A stretch of DNA of 45,855 nt from Streptomyces sp. F001 (GCF_004187715.1 NZ_QZWF01000043.1:1-45855); one strand, 5' to 3'. Numbered from the stretch's first letter, positions 16,124 to 26,919 are shown. Made by a program: numbers and translations. Notes: a model not told the origin generated them from the sequence alone.

Positions 16124-17170
16124 TCAAGCCGCGGCTGCGGCGCGCCGTCGCATCAGGCGGGGGCGCAGGCCGAGCAGGAGCGCGGCGACGGCGGCCCACA
16201 GGGCGAGCGTGATCGCAGGGCCTGTTACGTGCGCGCCGTTGAAGTAGCTCAGGTCGGTGATGGCGCGGACGGCGGCGCCCGGTGGCAGCAGGGCGGAGAC
16301 GGCTCGGGCCGCGGCGGGCAGGAGGTCGGCGCCGATGATGGCACCGCTGGTGGCGTTGCCGAGGGTGAGGAGCAGCAGGGTGGCGACGGGGATTCCTACG
16401 GGGCCGAGATACGTGCCGAGGAGTTTGGTCGTGAAGGCGGCGGCTGCTGCCAGGAGCGTGAGGGTGAGGATCAGCGGAACGACCGGGGCCGGGACTGCTC
16501 CCAGCGCAGGTCCGGCGACGATCGCGGCGACCGTGCCGATGGCCACGGAGGCGCCGGCCAGCAGCCGGAACCGGTGGCGCAGGTTCAGGTGCCCGGCCAG
16601 TCCGAGGGCGTTCGAGCCGAGGACGAAGCCGGCCAGGGTCACGCCGAAGGCCACATAGAAGCCGGCCAGTCCCCGGGCGTCGAAGTGGGTCAGGGGAACG
16701 ACGTCCTCGGTGGTGAGGTGCTTGCCCGCGTCGTGGGCGTAGGTGCCGACGAGGCTCTTCACCGCCGATGTGGTGGACGCGCCGTCGGCTCCCGCGATCT
16801 CCAGGCGCAGTCCGTCCGGGCCGTCGGTGCTGAGGGCGGCGACGACGTCGTGGCGCTCCAGCGCGTCGCGGGCGGCCCCGGTGTCGGCAGCCGGGTGGAT
16901 GTCGACGCTGTCGCCGAGGGCCTGGTGTATCTCGCCCGGCAGGTCCGGTGTGGTGACGGCGATGGGGACCTGATGGGGCTGGGGGTCGCGCTGCAGGCCG
17001 ACGTAGCAGCCGATGAAGGCCGCCACGACGACGAGGGCGATCAGTGTCGGTTGGAGCCAGGACCTCACCGGCGGCCGACGGTGAGCGGTGTTGTGGGGCT
17101 TGGGTGAGGGCTCAGTCGCTGCCGAGAGTGTGTGGTCGCGCTCGGGAGCGGACGCTGCGGGGGTTTCCAT
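16124..17170 (-). CDS. ABC-2/YhgE-like membrane permease
   Basis: A 348-residue membrane protein. One N-terminal transmembrane segment (about 41-60) is followed by an extracytoplasmic domain to about 170 (IAVTTPDLPGEIHQALGDSVDIHPAAD...), then about five more hydrophobic segments and an Arg-rich tail. This layout fits the ABC-2-type or DUF3533/YhgE-Pip group of export permeases. No ATPase gene is adjacent. It is divergent from a MarR-type regulator, with two palindromic operators between them, so it is probably an exporter controlled by that repressor. The ribosome binding site is weak. Confidence 0.75.
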   Translation of the reverse strand: METPAASAPERDHTLSAATEPSPKPHNTAHRRPPVRSWLQPTLIALVVVAAFIGCYVGLQRDPQPHQVPIAVTTPDLPGEIHQALGDSVDIHPAADTGAARDALERHDVVAALSTDGPDGLRLEIAGADGASTTSAVKSLVGTYAHDAGKHLTTEDVVPLTHFDARGLAGFYVAFGVTLAGFVLGSNALGLAGHLNLRHRFRLLAGASVAIGTVAAIVAGPALGAVPAPVVPLILTLTLLAAAAAFTTKLLGTYLGPVGIPVATLLLLTLGNATSGAIIGADLLPAAARAVSALLPPGAAVRAITDLSYFNGAHVTGPAITLALWAAVAALLLGLRPRLMRRRAAAAA

Positions 17171-17243
17171 GAAGGGGCTTTCTGACGGAGGGCGCGGGGC
17201 GTGCGGGAGGTGGGACGAGGGGTGCGCGCGCCGCGACTGCAGT

Positions 17244-17261
17244 TACGAGCATATGCTCGTA
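17244..17261. promoter_or_regulatory. MarR operator 1 (18-bp palindrome)
   Basis: TACGAGCATATGCTCGTA is a perfect 18-bp palindrome in the divergent permease/MarR intergenic region. It is nearly identical to the second copy 38 bp away (centre to centre). This size and location are typical of MarR-family repressor sites; binding is inferred. Confidence 0.8.
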
Positions 17262-17281
17262 TTTATGGGAGGGCAAGGAGT

Positions 17282-17299
17282 TACGAGCATAAGCTCGTA
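17282..17299. promoter_or_regulatory. MarR operator 2 (18-bp palindrome)
   Basis: TACGAGCATAAGCTCGTA differs from operator 1 in one central base. It ends 29 bases before the preferred regulator start, which suggests autoregulation and argues against the earlier in-frame ATG at 17302, only three bases after the palindrome. Confidence 0.8.
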
Positions 17300-17328
17300 T
17301 CATGGTGGAGAAGGCTCTGGAGGAGATC

Positions 17329-17781
17329 ATGACCGCTACGCCGACGAACCCCGCCCACGCGTGCAACAACCTGGCACTGCGCAAGGCGGCCCGGTACCTC
17401 GGCGCGACCTACGACAAGGCGCTGGCCCCGGTCGGTCTTCGGGCCACGCAGTTCAGCATCCTGCAGAAGCTCAGCGCGCACGGGGACGTGACGATCAGCA
17501 GCCTTGCCGAAATGATCGCCATGGATCGCACGACGCTGGCGACGAACCTCAAGCCGCTCGCCCGCGAGGGGCTGGTGACCGTGGAGCCGTCGGCAGCCGA
17601 CCGCCGCGCACGGATCGTCACCATCACACCGGACGGTCTTTCCCGGCTGAAGGCGGCGCTGCCGCTGTGGAAAGCCGTGCAGGCCCAGTTCGAGGAGAAG
17701 TTCGGCGCCGACGAGGCAGCCCGGCTGCGTGCATCCCTGGAAGCCGTTCTCGACACCGGCTTCAAGCCCTGGGCCGAGTGA
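17329..17781 (+). CDS. MarR-family transcriptional regulator
   Basis: A 150-residue winged-helix regulator: LRATQFSILQKLSAHGDVTISSLAEMIAMDRTTLATNLKPLAREGLV is the helix-turn-helix, VTVEPSAADRRARIVTITPDG the wing, and a C-terminal dimer helix follows. Two cysteine/asparagine residues near the N-terminus (ACNN) are typical of a Streptomyces subgroup. The start is the ATG with GGAGG at ideal spacing; the ATG at 17302 lies too close to the operator. It is divergent from the permease and probably represses it and itself. Confidence 0.9.
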   Translation: MTATPTNPAHACNNLALRKAARYLGATYDKALAPVGLRATQFSILQKLSAHGDVTISSLAEMIAMDRTTLATNLKPLAREGLVTVEPSAADRRARIVTITPDGLSRLKAALPLWKAVQAQFEEKFGADEAARLRASLEAVLDTGFKPWAE

Positions 17782-17926
17782 GACACGGCTGCAGGAGGTG
17801 CCGGCCGGCAGCAGCAGGAGCAGCAACGCGCCGGGTGGGGCTGGGAGTTGGGCCTGGTGGGAGGGTGTGGGACGAGGCGGGTCGTCGGCGGTGTGGGGCG
17901 GTCCGGTGCGGCGTAGGATCTGGCCT

Positions 17927-18370
17927 GTGACCAGCACAGCCGCCTCGACGCAGCATCTGCGCGACCTCGCGCGGCTGCGTCGCGTTCGTGACCGGATCGA
18001 TCGGGAGTATGCGCAGCCGCTGGACGTCGAGGCGCTCGCCCGCGGCGTGCACATGTCGGCCGGCCATCTCAGCCGCGAGTTCCGGCGCGCCTATGGCGAG
18101 TCGCCGTACAGCTACCTCATGACGCGGCGCATCGAGCGCGCGATGGCGCTGCTGCGCCGTGGCGATCTCAGTGTCACCGAGGTCTGTTTCGCGGTCGGCT
18201 GCTCGTCGCTGGGCACCTTCAGCACGCGCTTCACCGAGCTGGTCGGCGTACCGCCCAGCGTCTACCGGCGCGAGGCGGCGCGCACGACGGCGGGGATGCC
18301 GTCGTGCGTGGCGAAACAGGTGACCAGACCGATCAGGAATCGAGAAGCACCGGTCCCGAGCCGTGGCTAG
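17927..18370 (+). CDS. AraC-family transcriptional regulator (DNA-binding domain only)
   Basis: A 147-residue protein made almost only of the two AraC helix-turn-helix motifs: DVEALARGVHMSAGHLSREFRRAYGESPYSYLMTRRIERAMALL and LSVTEVCFAVGCSSLGTFSTRFTELVGVPPSVYR. It lacks the usual ligand-binding N-terminal domain, as in a short Streptomyces subgroup often paired with a VOC gene. The start is taken as GTG 17927 with a weak AGGA upstream. It ends 10 bases before the VOC gene and likely regulates that gene or is co-transcribed with it. Confidence 0.85.
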   Translation: MTSTAASTQHLRDLARLRRVRDRIDREYAQPLDVEALARGVHMSAGHLSREFRRAYGESPYSYLMTRRIERAMALLRRGDLSVTEVCFAVGCSSLGTFSTRFTELVGVPPSVYRREAARTTAGMPSCVAKQVTRPIRNREAPVPSRG

Positions 18371-18380
18371 CGTGGCTGCC

Positions 18381-18788
18381 ATGGACATCACCATTCACGC
18401 GAGCTTCCTTCCGCAGAACGACCCCGATGCCGCCCTGGCGTTCTATCGCGACACCCTCGGCTTCGAGGTCCGCAACGACGTCGGCTACGCAGGGATGCGC
18501 TGGATCACGGTCGGCCCTGCCGAACAGCCCGGCACGTCGATCGTCCTGTATCCGCCGGCTGCCGATCCCGGCGTCACCGACGACGAGCGTCGCACCATCG
18601 CCGAGATGATGGCCAAGGGCACCTACGCCAGCCTCCTCCTGGCCACCAAGGACCTCGACGGCACCTTCGAGCGGCTGCAGGCCAGTGCCGAGGTCGTCCA
18701 GGAGCCGACCGATCAGCCGTACGGTGTCCGCGACTGCGCCTTCCGGGATCCCGCGGGCAATCTGATCCGCATCCAGGAGAAGAGCTGA
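18381..18788 (+). CDS. VOC (glyoxalase/bleomycin resistance) superfamily protein
   Basis: A 135-residue protein with the two beta-alpha-beta-beta-beta modules: ASFLPQNDPDAALAFYRDTLGFEVRNDV and SLLLATKDLDGTFERLQASAEVVQEPTDQPYGVRDCAFRDPAGNLIRIQE. The last segment holds the usual metal or ligand-binding Asp/Glu region. Substrate unknown; members include drug-binding resistance proteins and glyoxalases. In-frame GTG codons precede the chosen ATG, but the family match starts at MDITIH. It sits between an AraC regulator and a UvrA-like ATPase, which suggests a small stress or drug-response unit. Confidence 0.88.
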   Translation: MDITIHASFLPQNDPDAALAFYRDTLGFEVRNDVGYAGMRWITVGPAEQPGTSIVLYPPAADPGVTDDERRTIAEMMAKGTYASLLLATKDLDGTFERLQASAEVVQEPTDQPYGVRDCAFRDPAGNLIRIQEKS

Positions 18789-18951
18789 GCCGTCCGGCGA
18801 TCGCAGTCCGGAACCGACCCCGCGTATCGACTCCCCCGGCACAACCTTCGGCAAGGAGATCCGGGGGGCGGATACGTCGGCGTAGGGTGCGCGGTGTTCC
18901 GCTGTTCCTCGTGTAGGCGACCCCGCGTGAGAGATGGAGACGAAGACAAGC

Positions 18952-21339
<2,388 letters not shown>

Positions 21340-21373
21340 GGCGGGGCCCTTGCGGACACCGTGAGAGGACGGT

Positions 21374-21405
21374 CCTCCGGCCGGCGTACTGCAGCCGGCC
21401 GGAGG
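21374..21405 (+). terminator. Terminator after the UvrA-like gene
   Basis: Arms CCTCCGGCCGGC (21374-21385) and GCCGGCCGGAGG (21394-21405) pair perfectly around an 8-base loop, 34 bases after the stop. Confidence 0.8.
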
Positions 21406-21427
21406 CGCCGAACCGGCCCGTCACCAG

Positions 21428-21790
21428 ATGCTCGCCCACTACGCGTTCACCGGCGCGCATCTCGTGATGATCGTCGGTGTCATCCTGGTCGCGGCGGGGA
21501 TCACCGACGCCATTCACCACTTCGACGGTCATGCCCACCGGTGGTGGCTGGGCTGCGGCACAGCGGTGTTCCTCCTGGGCCACGCGGCCTACCGGGGCCT
21601 GCTGGGAAGCGGACGGCTCACCGACCGCCTGGTGGGGGCGGTGTGCGCGGTCCCGCTGGGAGCGACGGTGTCCATCGCCGGCCGGCTCGGCATGACCCTG
21701 GTGGGGGCGTCCTGGCGGCCGTCGCCACCGTCGACCACCGCCTGGTGTCACCAGGGACGCGCGCCTCCTGGACGTCCATGGAAGGGTCTG
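21428..21790 (+). pseudogene. Low-temperature-requirement A (LtrA)-like C-terminal remnant
   Basis: From an ATG without a good ribosome binding site the frame reads hydrophobic helices: MLAHYAFTGAHLVMIVGVIL, then GHAHRWWLGCGTAVFLLGHA, and VGAVCAVPLGATVSIAG. This matches the last membrane helices of LtrA-family proteins. The match then moves to another frame (GVLAAVATVDHRLVSPG). The N-terminal two-thirds are missing. The first frame happens to stay open into the following AraC gene, which gives a misleading long reading frame. Confidence 0.55.
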
Positions 21791-21862
21791 ACTCCTCGAC
21801 GTACCCACCCCCTTGTGGTTAACTGTTCAACTAATGGGGTGGTGCTACGAGGAGGTCGCACC

Positions 21863-22732
21863 GTGCGGGAGCTTGGACTGGTCGATACGGTGGGGATCCT
21901 GCGTCGGCCCGGCGTACGGCCTCGGTACAGCAGCGCGGGGCTCGGATGGGAGCACCTCTACGTCTCCTCCCAGCAGGAACAGTCCTACCGGGCGACGTTC
22001 GCTCCCGCCCCCACCCATCTGCTGATCCTTCATCTCAGCGGGCCCGTCACCGTACGGCGTGGTCAGGGCAGCACGGCGCGGTCACGGACGATCCCGGCCG
22101 GTGGCCTGTTCCTGCAGCCGGCCGGCCGGGAACTGAGCGTGGAGCTCGGAGGCGGTCTCGACACGGTGCACGCCTATCTGACGGACCAGGCGCTGCGCGA
22201 GGCCAACGAGGGGCAACCGGTCGAGCTGTCCGAACAACTGGGTGTCACGGATCCGCTCGCCGAACAGCTCATGATCGCGCTGGACGGTGTCGTGCGCCGC
22301 TGGGAGCCGTCGGCCCGTACGTACGTGGACCATCTGACGGGCATGCTCGCCGCGCAGCTCGCCCGGCGGCACGCCTCCCGTCCCGCCGGGCCGTCGCCCG
22401 CCCGCTCCGGGCTCTCCGACCGGCAGCTCGCCGCCGTACGGGACCTCATGCGGGAGCGGCTCGCCGACCCTCTGCCGATCACGGACCTGGCCGCCGCGGC
22501 CTCGCTCAGTTCCAGTCAGTTCACGCGCCAGTTCCGCGCGAGCACGGGGCAGTCGCCGCACCAGTACCTGCTGGGGCTGCGTCTGGAGCAGGCGTGCCGA
22601 CTGCTGCGTACCGGGTCCGCGCCGATCGGGCAGGTGGCGATCGAGTGCGGGTTCTCCCACCAGGAGCACCTGACCAGGGTGATGCGCGCCCGCCTGGACA
22701 CCACACCGGCCGTCGTGCGCCGCGAGGGATGA
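21863..22732 (+). CDS. AraC-family transcriptional regulator
   Basis: A 289-residue regulator. An N-terminal cupin-like sensing domain (HLLILHLSGPVTVRRGQG...IPAGGLFLQPAGRELSVEL) is followed by a linker and two helix-turn-helix motifs (LPITDLAAAASLSSSQFTRQFRASTGQSPHQYLLGLRLEQACRLL and APIGQVAIECGFSHQEHLTRVMRARLDTTPA). The start is the GTG after GAGGAGGT. The upstream TTAACTGTTCAAC stretch is AT-rich and may hold its promoter. It converges with the hydroxyquinol genes and is the nearest candidate to regulate them, possibly through the repeats at 26781-26818. Confidence 0.9.
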   Translation: MRELGLVDTVGILRRPGVRPRYSSAGLGWEHLYVSSQQEQSYRATFAPAPTHLLILHLSGPVTVRRGQGSTARSRTIPAGGLFLQPAGRELSVELGGGLDTVHAYLTDQALREANEGQPVELSEQLGVTDPLAEQLMIALDGVVRRWEPSARTYVDHLTGMLAAQLARRHASRPAGPSPARSGLSDRQLAAVRDLMRERLADPLPITDLAAAASLSSSQFTRQFRASTGQSPHQYLLGLRLEQACRLLRTGSAPIGQVAIECGFSHQEHLTRVMRARLDTTPAVVRREG

Positions 22733-22739
22733 CAGGGGC

Positions 22740-22935
22740 GGCAAGCGCGACTTCTCCGGGTCGGCGTTCCAGCTCCAGTGCTTGTCCCCCCGGCCCCGAT
22801 GCAGAGCGCCGCGAGTCCCTGGCCCGCGCCGGCCGCGGCCGGTTGGTGGGTGACGGCGCCCGTGATGCGCGCACCGGAGGCGCCCAGCACCTCCGGCGCA
22901 CCGCTCAGTCCGAAGCCGTGCCGACAGCGGAGCAC
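22740..22935 (-). pseudogene. Thiolase (acetyl-CoA acyltransferase) C-terminal remnant
   Basis: On the minus strand the sequence reads VLGASGARITGAVTHQ, then AAAGAGQGLAALCIGAGG, the conserved C-terminal active-site region of thiolases (normally GHPLGASGAR...and CIGGGQG). After a frameshift it continues as QALELERRPGE, the usual last residues. Everything before is absent and the proline-rich start of the motif is altered. Its place downstream of hydroxyquinol-pathway genes on the same strand suggests a decayed 3-oxoadipyl-CoA thiolase of the same catabolic operon, which is inference. Confidence 0.65.
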
Positions 22936-22992
22936 TGACCGCCCGTCACCTCGGCCAACGCCTCTGCGGGGTGGCTACTTGCTTGTCCGTGC

Positions 22993-24756
22993 TCACCGCC
23001 CCAGGACCCGGCGCAGGGCGGTGAGCAGTGCGTCGTGCGCCGCCTGCGCGGTCTCGGGAGCGGTGGAGCGGCGCCAGGCCACGTAGCCGTCCGGGCGCAC
23101 CAGCAGAACGCCGTCCTCGGCGATCTCGCTCACCCTGCTCCATTCGCCATAGGTGTCACGGGAGTTGTCGTCGCCGATGCGCACGGACCGCAGCGGTACG
23201 CCGAGTTCGTCGCGGCATGCGTCCGCTGCCGTGTCCCAGACCCCGCCCGACAGTCCCGTCAGCACGGTGAACTCGCCCTTGCCGACGACGTCGAGCGTGG
23301 AGATCCGCTCGCCGCTGCCGTCCACGAGCCACGCGTGCGGAAGTTTGGCGCCCGGCCGGGTCGTCGGCCGGGCCACCAACTCCGGGTCCTCCTCCCAGAC
23401 CTCGGCAGGACAGTCGTCCGGAAGGACCGCCCCGGAGACGTAGCGCTGGTTCATCTCGACACCGTGCGCGTTGAACTCGTAGTTCTTGAGCTGGACGGCC
23501 TCCTCCAGCAGGCGGCGCTGCTTGGCACCCTCGGTGGTACCGGCCCGCAGCGCGGCGAGCCCGTCGGCGATGGTCTGCTCGTCGCTGTCGGCGCCGACGC
23601 CGAGCGTTTCGAAGATGGGGCCGAACTGGTCACGGCTGAGGTTGGCGCGCTCGACGATCTGCCGTCCCACCGGGGCGCGTTCGGCCGTGTAACTGTCCAG
23701 CAGCGCCTCTCCGGCCTCGCCGCGGATCACCATGGCGAGCTTCCAGGCCAGGTTGTAGGCGTCCTGGACGGAGGTGTTGGAGCCGAGACCGTTGGACGGC
23801 GGGTGGCGGTGAACGGCGTCGCCCATGCAGTAGACCCGCCCGGACGAGTAGGCGGAGGCGTAGGTGTGGTTGACGGTCCACAGGGAGGTGGACGTGATCT
23901 CCACCGGCAGGTCCGGGGCGCCGACGAGGTCGCGTACGATCCTGCGTGCCTCCTCCTCGTCGACCGCGGGCGGCGGCTGCTCGATGTCGTAGCCCCACAC
24001 CAGCAGCCACTCGTTCCACGGCCGGACCATGCGGACCAGACCCATGCCGATACCGCCGGTTGCCGCGCCGGGCCGCAGCACCCAGTACAGGACGCTGGGA
24101 CGGTGGGCGCAGTACTGGGCGAGGTCGGCCTTGAAGACGATGTTCATGCTGCCGGCCTTGCCCATGCGTCCGTCCATCGGCAGGCCGATCTGCTCGGCGA
24201 CGGTGCTGCGTCCGCCGTCGGCGCCGATCAGATAGCGGGCCCGTACGGTGAACTCGTCGCCGCGGACCCGGTCGCGCAGCCGGGCCGTGACGCCGTCCTC
24301 GTCCTGTGTGAGGCTCAGGAACTCGGTGTCGAAGCGGACTTTGGCGCCGCGCGCCGCTGCGTTGGTGGTGAGGATCGGCTCCAGGTAGGTCTGCGGCAGG
24401 TCGATCATCTGGCAGGGGCTGGTGGACGTGTACTCGGTCAGGGAGTGCGGTCCTGTGCCCCAGGTGCGGATCCGTGCTATCTCCTCGCCCGCGAGCGCGG
24501 TACACAGCACCGTGTCTCCCATGAGGTGGGACGGGCTGCCCTGCGCCAGCGCCTCGGCCTCGACGCCGAGGTCGCGCAGCACCTCCATGGTGCGCTGGTT
24601 GGTGATGTGCGCTCTGGGGGTGTTGGCGAGCCAGCCGTATTTGGTGACCTGGAGGGTACGGATGCCGTAGGTGGCCAGCAGCAGGGCAGCTGCTCCGCCG
24701 GCCGGACCGCTGCCGACGACGAGGACGTCGGTGTCGTAGGAATGCGTACGGGGCAT
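22993..24756 (-). CDS. FAD-dependent phenol hydroxylase (2,4-dichlorophenol 6-monooxygenase-like)
   Basis: A 587-residue class A flavoprotein monooxygenase. The FAD-binding GSGPAG is at 15-20; YLIGADGGRSTVAEQIG carries the DG motif; GRVYCMGDAVHRHPP is the second FAD contact; the C-terminal thioredoxin-like domain (LPHAWLVDGSGERISTLDVVGKGEFTVLTG) is typical of the TfdB/PheA phenol hydroxylase branch. It uses NAD(P)H and O2 to ortho-hydroxylate phenols. Next to a hydroxyquinol dioxygenase the likely substrate is resorcinol or a related phenol. The start is the ATG after GAGGAG. It lies 17 bases after the fusion gene in the same operon. Confidence 0.9.
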   Translation of the reverse strand: MPRTHSYDTDVLVVGSGPAGGAAALLLATYGIRTLQVTKYGWLANTPRAHITNQRTMEVLRDLGVEAEALAQGSPSHLMGDTVLCTALAGEEIARIRTWGTGPHSLTEYTSTSPCQMIDLPQTYLEPILTTNAAARGAKVRFDTEFLSLTQDEDGVTARLRDRVRGDEFTVRARYLIGADGGRSTVAEQIGLPMDGRMGKAGSMNIVFKADLAQYCAHRPSVLYWVLRPGAATGGIGMGLVRMVRPWNEWLLVWGYDIEQPPPAVDEEEARRIVRDLVGAPDLPVEITSTSLWTVNHTYASAYSSGRVYCMGDAVHRHPPSNGLGSNTSVQDAYNLAWKLAMVIRGEAGEALLDSYTAERAPVGRQIVERANLSRDQFGPIFETLGVGADSDEQTIADGLAALRAGTTEGAKQRRLLEEAVQLKNYEFNAHGVEMNQRYVSGAVLPDDCPAEVWEEDPELVARPTTRPGAKLPHAWLVDGSGERISTLDVVGKGEFTVLTGLSGGVWDTAADACRDELGVPLRSVRIGDDNSRDTYGEWSRVSEIAEDGVLLVRPDGYVAWRRSTAPETAQAAHDALLTALRRVLGR

Positions 24757-24773
24757 GGTGGGCTGCTCCTCGG

Positions 24774-26702
24774 TCAGTCGGCCAGGCGGGCGATGCGGAA
24801 GGTGTGGTCCAGGCGGCGCCACTCCCCGTCGACGGTGCGGCCGTCGGGGGCGGGCCCGGTCTGCGGGGCGAAGTCGACGATCAGCCGGTCCTTGACGCCG
24901 AAGACCGTGTCGCTGTCGAGGAAGGCGCCGCCCGCAACGAACAGCTGCGTGATGAGACGGCGGTGGCCGGGCGCGTCGATCATGAAGTGGAGGTGCGGTG
25001 CGCGGTAGGGGTGGCGGCCGACCGCGGTGAGCATCTGTCCCACGGGGCCGTCGTCGGGGACGGGGTACTCAGAGGGCAGGATCGACCAGAACGTGAGCCG
25101 CCCCTCGGAGTCGGTGCGCAGCCGCGCCCGCAGGACGGGGCCGTCCAGATCGGGGAGCTGGACGTCGTAGAAGCCGTCCTCGTTGGACTGCCAGACGTCG
25201 ACGACCGTGTCCTTCACGGGCTCACCGGCCGTGTCGGTGATCGTCACGTCCACCCACAGCGGGGTGCCGGGCAGGCCGCCGGAGATGTCGCTGCCATGCG
25301 CGGCCTCGGGCGGGCCGTCCACGTAGAAGGGGCCCAGGACGGCGGACGGGGTGGTGTCGGGGCTGCGGGAGTTGGTCAGCAGATCCACGGCACTGGAGAC
25401 ACCCAGGACGTCCGAGAGCAGCACGAACTCCTGCCGGGTCGGGCCGCACAGCTGTCCCGTCCGGGTGAGGAAGTCGATCGCGTATTGCCACTCCCCGTCG
25501 GTGACGTCCTGCTCGGCCACGAAGGAGTGCAGGTGCCGTACGAGGCCGGTGAGCAGGGTGCGGACGCGGCCGTCGGACGCCTGCGCGAAGCTCGCCACGA
25601 CGCGCTCGGTGAGCTCGGCCAGCGTGGACTCGGTGGTGGCGGGGCCCTCGGGGCGGCGCCCGTGCCAGGCGTCGGCCAGCAGGCCCTCGATGCCCTCGGC
25701 GGTCAGCTCCCGCGGGTTCGGGTACGGCGTCGCCACGGCCAGCTCGGCCGCGCGAGCCAGGCCGGACTCCGGCATGCCCAGGTCGCGCAGCGAGGTCGGC
25801 CCGCCCAGCGAGGCGATCAGGTCGTACACGCCGCTCGCGGCGTCGGGCACGTCCAGTGCCCGGGCGATGCGGCGCATCGCGTCCGGAGCCGCGGGCGCGT
25901 TGTAGGCCATGGCGTGCGGCAGGATCACGGTGTGCGTCTCGGCGTGCGGCAGGTCGAAGCTGCCGCCCAGGGTGTGGCACAGCTTGTGGTGCAGGCCCAT
26001 GCCGACCGTGGCCAGGCACGTCCCGGCGAGCCAGGCGGCCTGCAGCAGGTCGGCCCGCGCCGCCCGGTCGGCCGGGTCGGCAGCCAGACGGGGCAGCGCC
26101 CGCGCGATGCGGGAGATCGCGTCGAGGGCCTGGCCGTCGGTGACCGGATCGGCGTCCGCGGAGTACAGCGCCTCCACGGCATGCGCCATCGCGTTCACAC
26201 CGCTGGTGACCGACATGGGCAGTGGCAGGGAAAGCGTGAAGTCGACGTCGTAGACGACGGTCTCGGGCAGGATCTTGGCCGAGGACCGAGTGACCTTGCG
26301 CCCGTCGCGTGTCTCCCCGAGGACGGGGGTCACCTCGGAGCCAGCGTACGTGGTCGGCACGACCACCTGGGGCAGGTCCGTGCGCAGGGCCAGCGCCTTC
26401 GACAGACCCGTCGTCGAACCGCCGCCCACGGACACGAGGCAGTCGGCGCCCGCCTCCCGCAGTACGGCGAGGGCCCGTTCCGTCACCTCCACCGGCGTGT
26501 GCATGACGGCGCCGTCGAACTCCGCGGCCACCAGGCCGCCCAGTGCGTCCCGGACCCGCGCGGACGCCTCCGCGAGCGGAGGGCTGGACAGCAGCAGCAC
26601 CCGGGAGCCACCCAGCCGCCTCACCTCCTCGGCGAGCCGGCCGACGGTACCGGAACCGAAGACCACCCGTGCGGGATGAGATGTGTGCACGAACGTCCGC
26701 AT
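24774..26702 (-). CDS. Maleylacetate reductase - hydroxyquinol 1,2-dioxygenase fusion
   Basis: A 642-residue bifunctional protein. Residues 1 to about 350 are an iron-alcohol-dehydrogenase-type maleylacetate reductase (VSVGGGSTTGLSKALA near 91-106, VVPTTYAGSE, MGLHHKLCHTLGGSFDLPHAETH with metal-binding histidines). Residues of about 358-642 are an intradiol dioxygenase: N-terminal linker helices, then Tyr512 (NEDGFYDVQ), Tyr546 (SEYPVPDDGP), His570 and His572 (RAPHLHF), which match the four non-heme iron(III) ligands. The dioxygenase opens hydroxyquinol to maleylacetate and the reductase makes 3-oxoadipate, so consecutive steps share one chain. The start is the ATG after GGAGG. Such fusions exist in other actinomycetes. 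Confidence 0.93.
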   Translation of the reverse strand: MRTFVHTSHPARVVFGSGTVGRLAEEVRRLGGSRVLLLSSPPLAEASARVRDALGGLVAAEFDGAVMHTPVEVTERALAVLREAGADCLVSVGGGSTTGLSKALALRTDLPQVVVPTTYAGSEVTPVLGETRDGRKVTRSSAKILPETVVYDVDFTLSLPLPMSVTSGVNAMAHAVEALYSADADPVTDGQALDAISRIARALPRLAADPADRAARADLLQAAWLAGTCLATVGMGLHHKLCHTLGGSFDLPHAETHTVILPHAMAYNAPAAPDAMRRIARALDVPDAASGVYDLIASLGGPTSLRDLGMPESGLARAAELAVATPYPNPRELTAEGIEGLLADAWHGRRPEGPATTESTLAELTERVVASFAQASDGRVRTLLTGLVRHLHSFVAEQDVTDGEWQYAIDFLTRTGQLCGPTRQEFVLLSDVLGVSSAVDLLTNSRSPDTTPSAVLGPFYVDGPPEAAHGSDISGGLPGTPLWVDVTITDTAGEPVKDTVVDVWQSNEDGFYDVQLPDLDGPVLRARLRTDSEGRLTFWSILPSEYPVPDDGPVGQMLTAVGRHPYRAPHLHFMIDAPGHRRLITQLFVAGGAFLDSDTVFGVKDRLIVDFAPQTGPAPDGRTVDGEWRRLDHTFRIARLAD

Positions 26703-26780
26703 GGAGCATCGCCTCCGCGTGTCGGTAGGGCTGCGGTTGTGTCTGGCCACCGAGTCTGCGGGTTACGTGCGGGTGAACTC

Positions 26781-26818
26781 CTGCACGATCGATGCATTCC
26801 GCTGCACGAATGACGCAT
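26781..26818. promoter_or_regulatory. Tandem 17-bp repeats upstream of the hydroxyquinol operon
   Basis: CTGCACGATCGATGCAT (26781-26797) recurs as CTGCACGAATGACGCAT (26802-26818), spaced by 21 bp or two helical turns on one DNA face. The second half also forms an imperfect inverted repeat (CGATGCATTC with GAATGACGCATCG). It lies 79 bases upstream of the fusion-gene start and 102 bases before the VOC gene. This suits an AraC-type activator; the AraC gene at 21863 is the nearest candidate. Confidence 0.65.
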
Positions 26819-26919
26819 CGGGGCCAGGCGGCTGCCGCTCCAGGTGCGACGGGTACGCCTCGGTGCCCCTGGAGAGAATCAGAGACACGTCTGCTCCCGC
26901 CTGCCACCAGGAGTCGCCT

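Noticed and set aside
21428..22732. Single 434-codon frame spanning the LtrA-like segment and the AraC regulator
   Set aside because: The two parts belong to unrelated families. The AraC gene has its own GTG with GAGGAGGT at 21863, so the join is a chance open frame.
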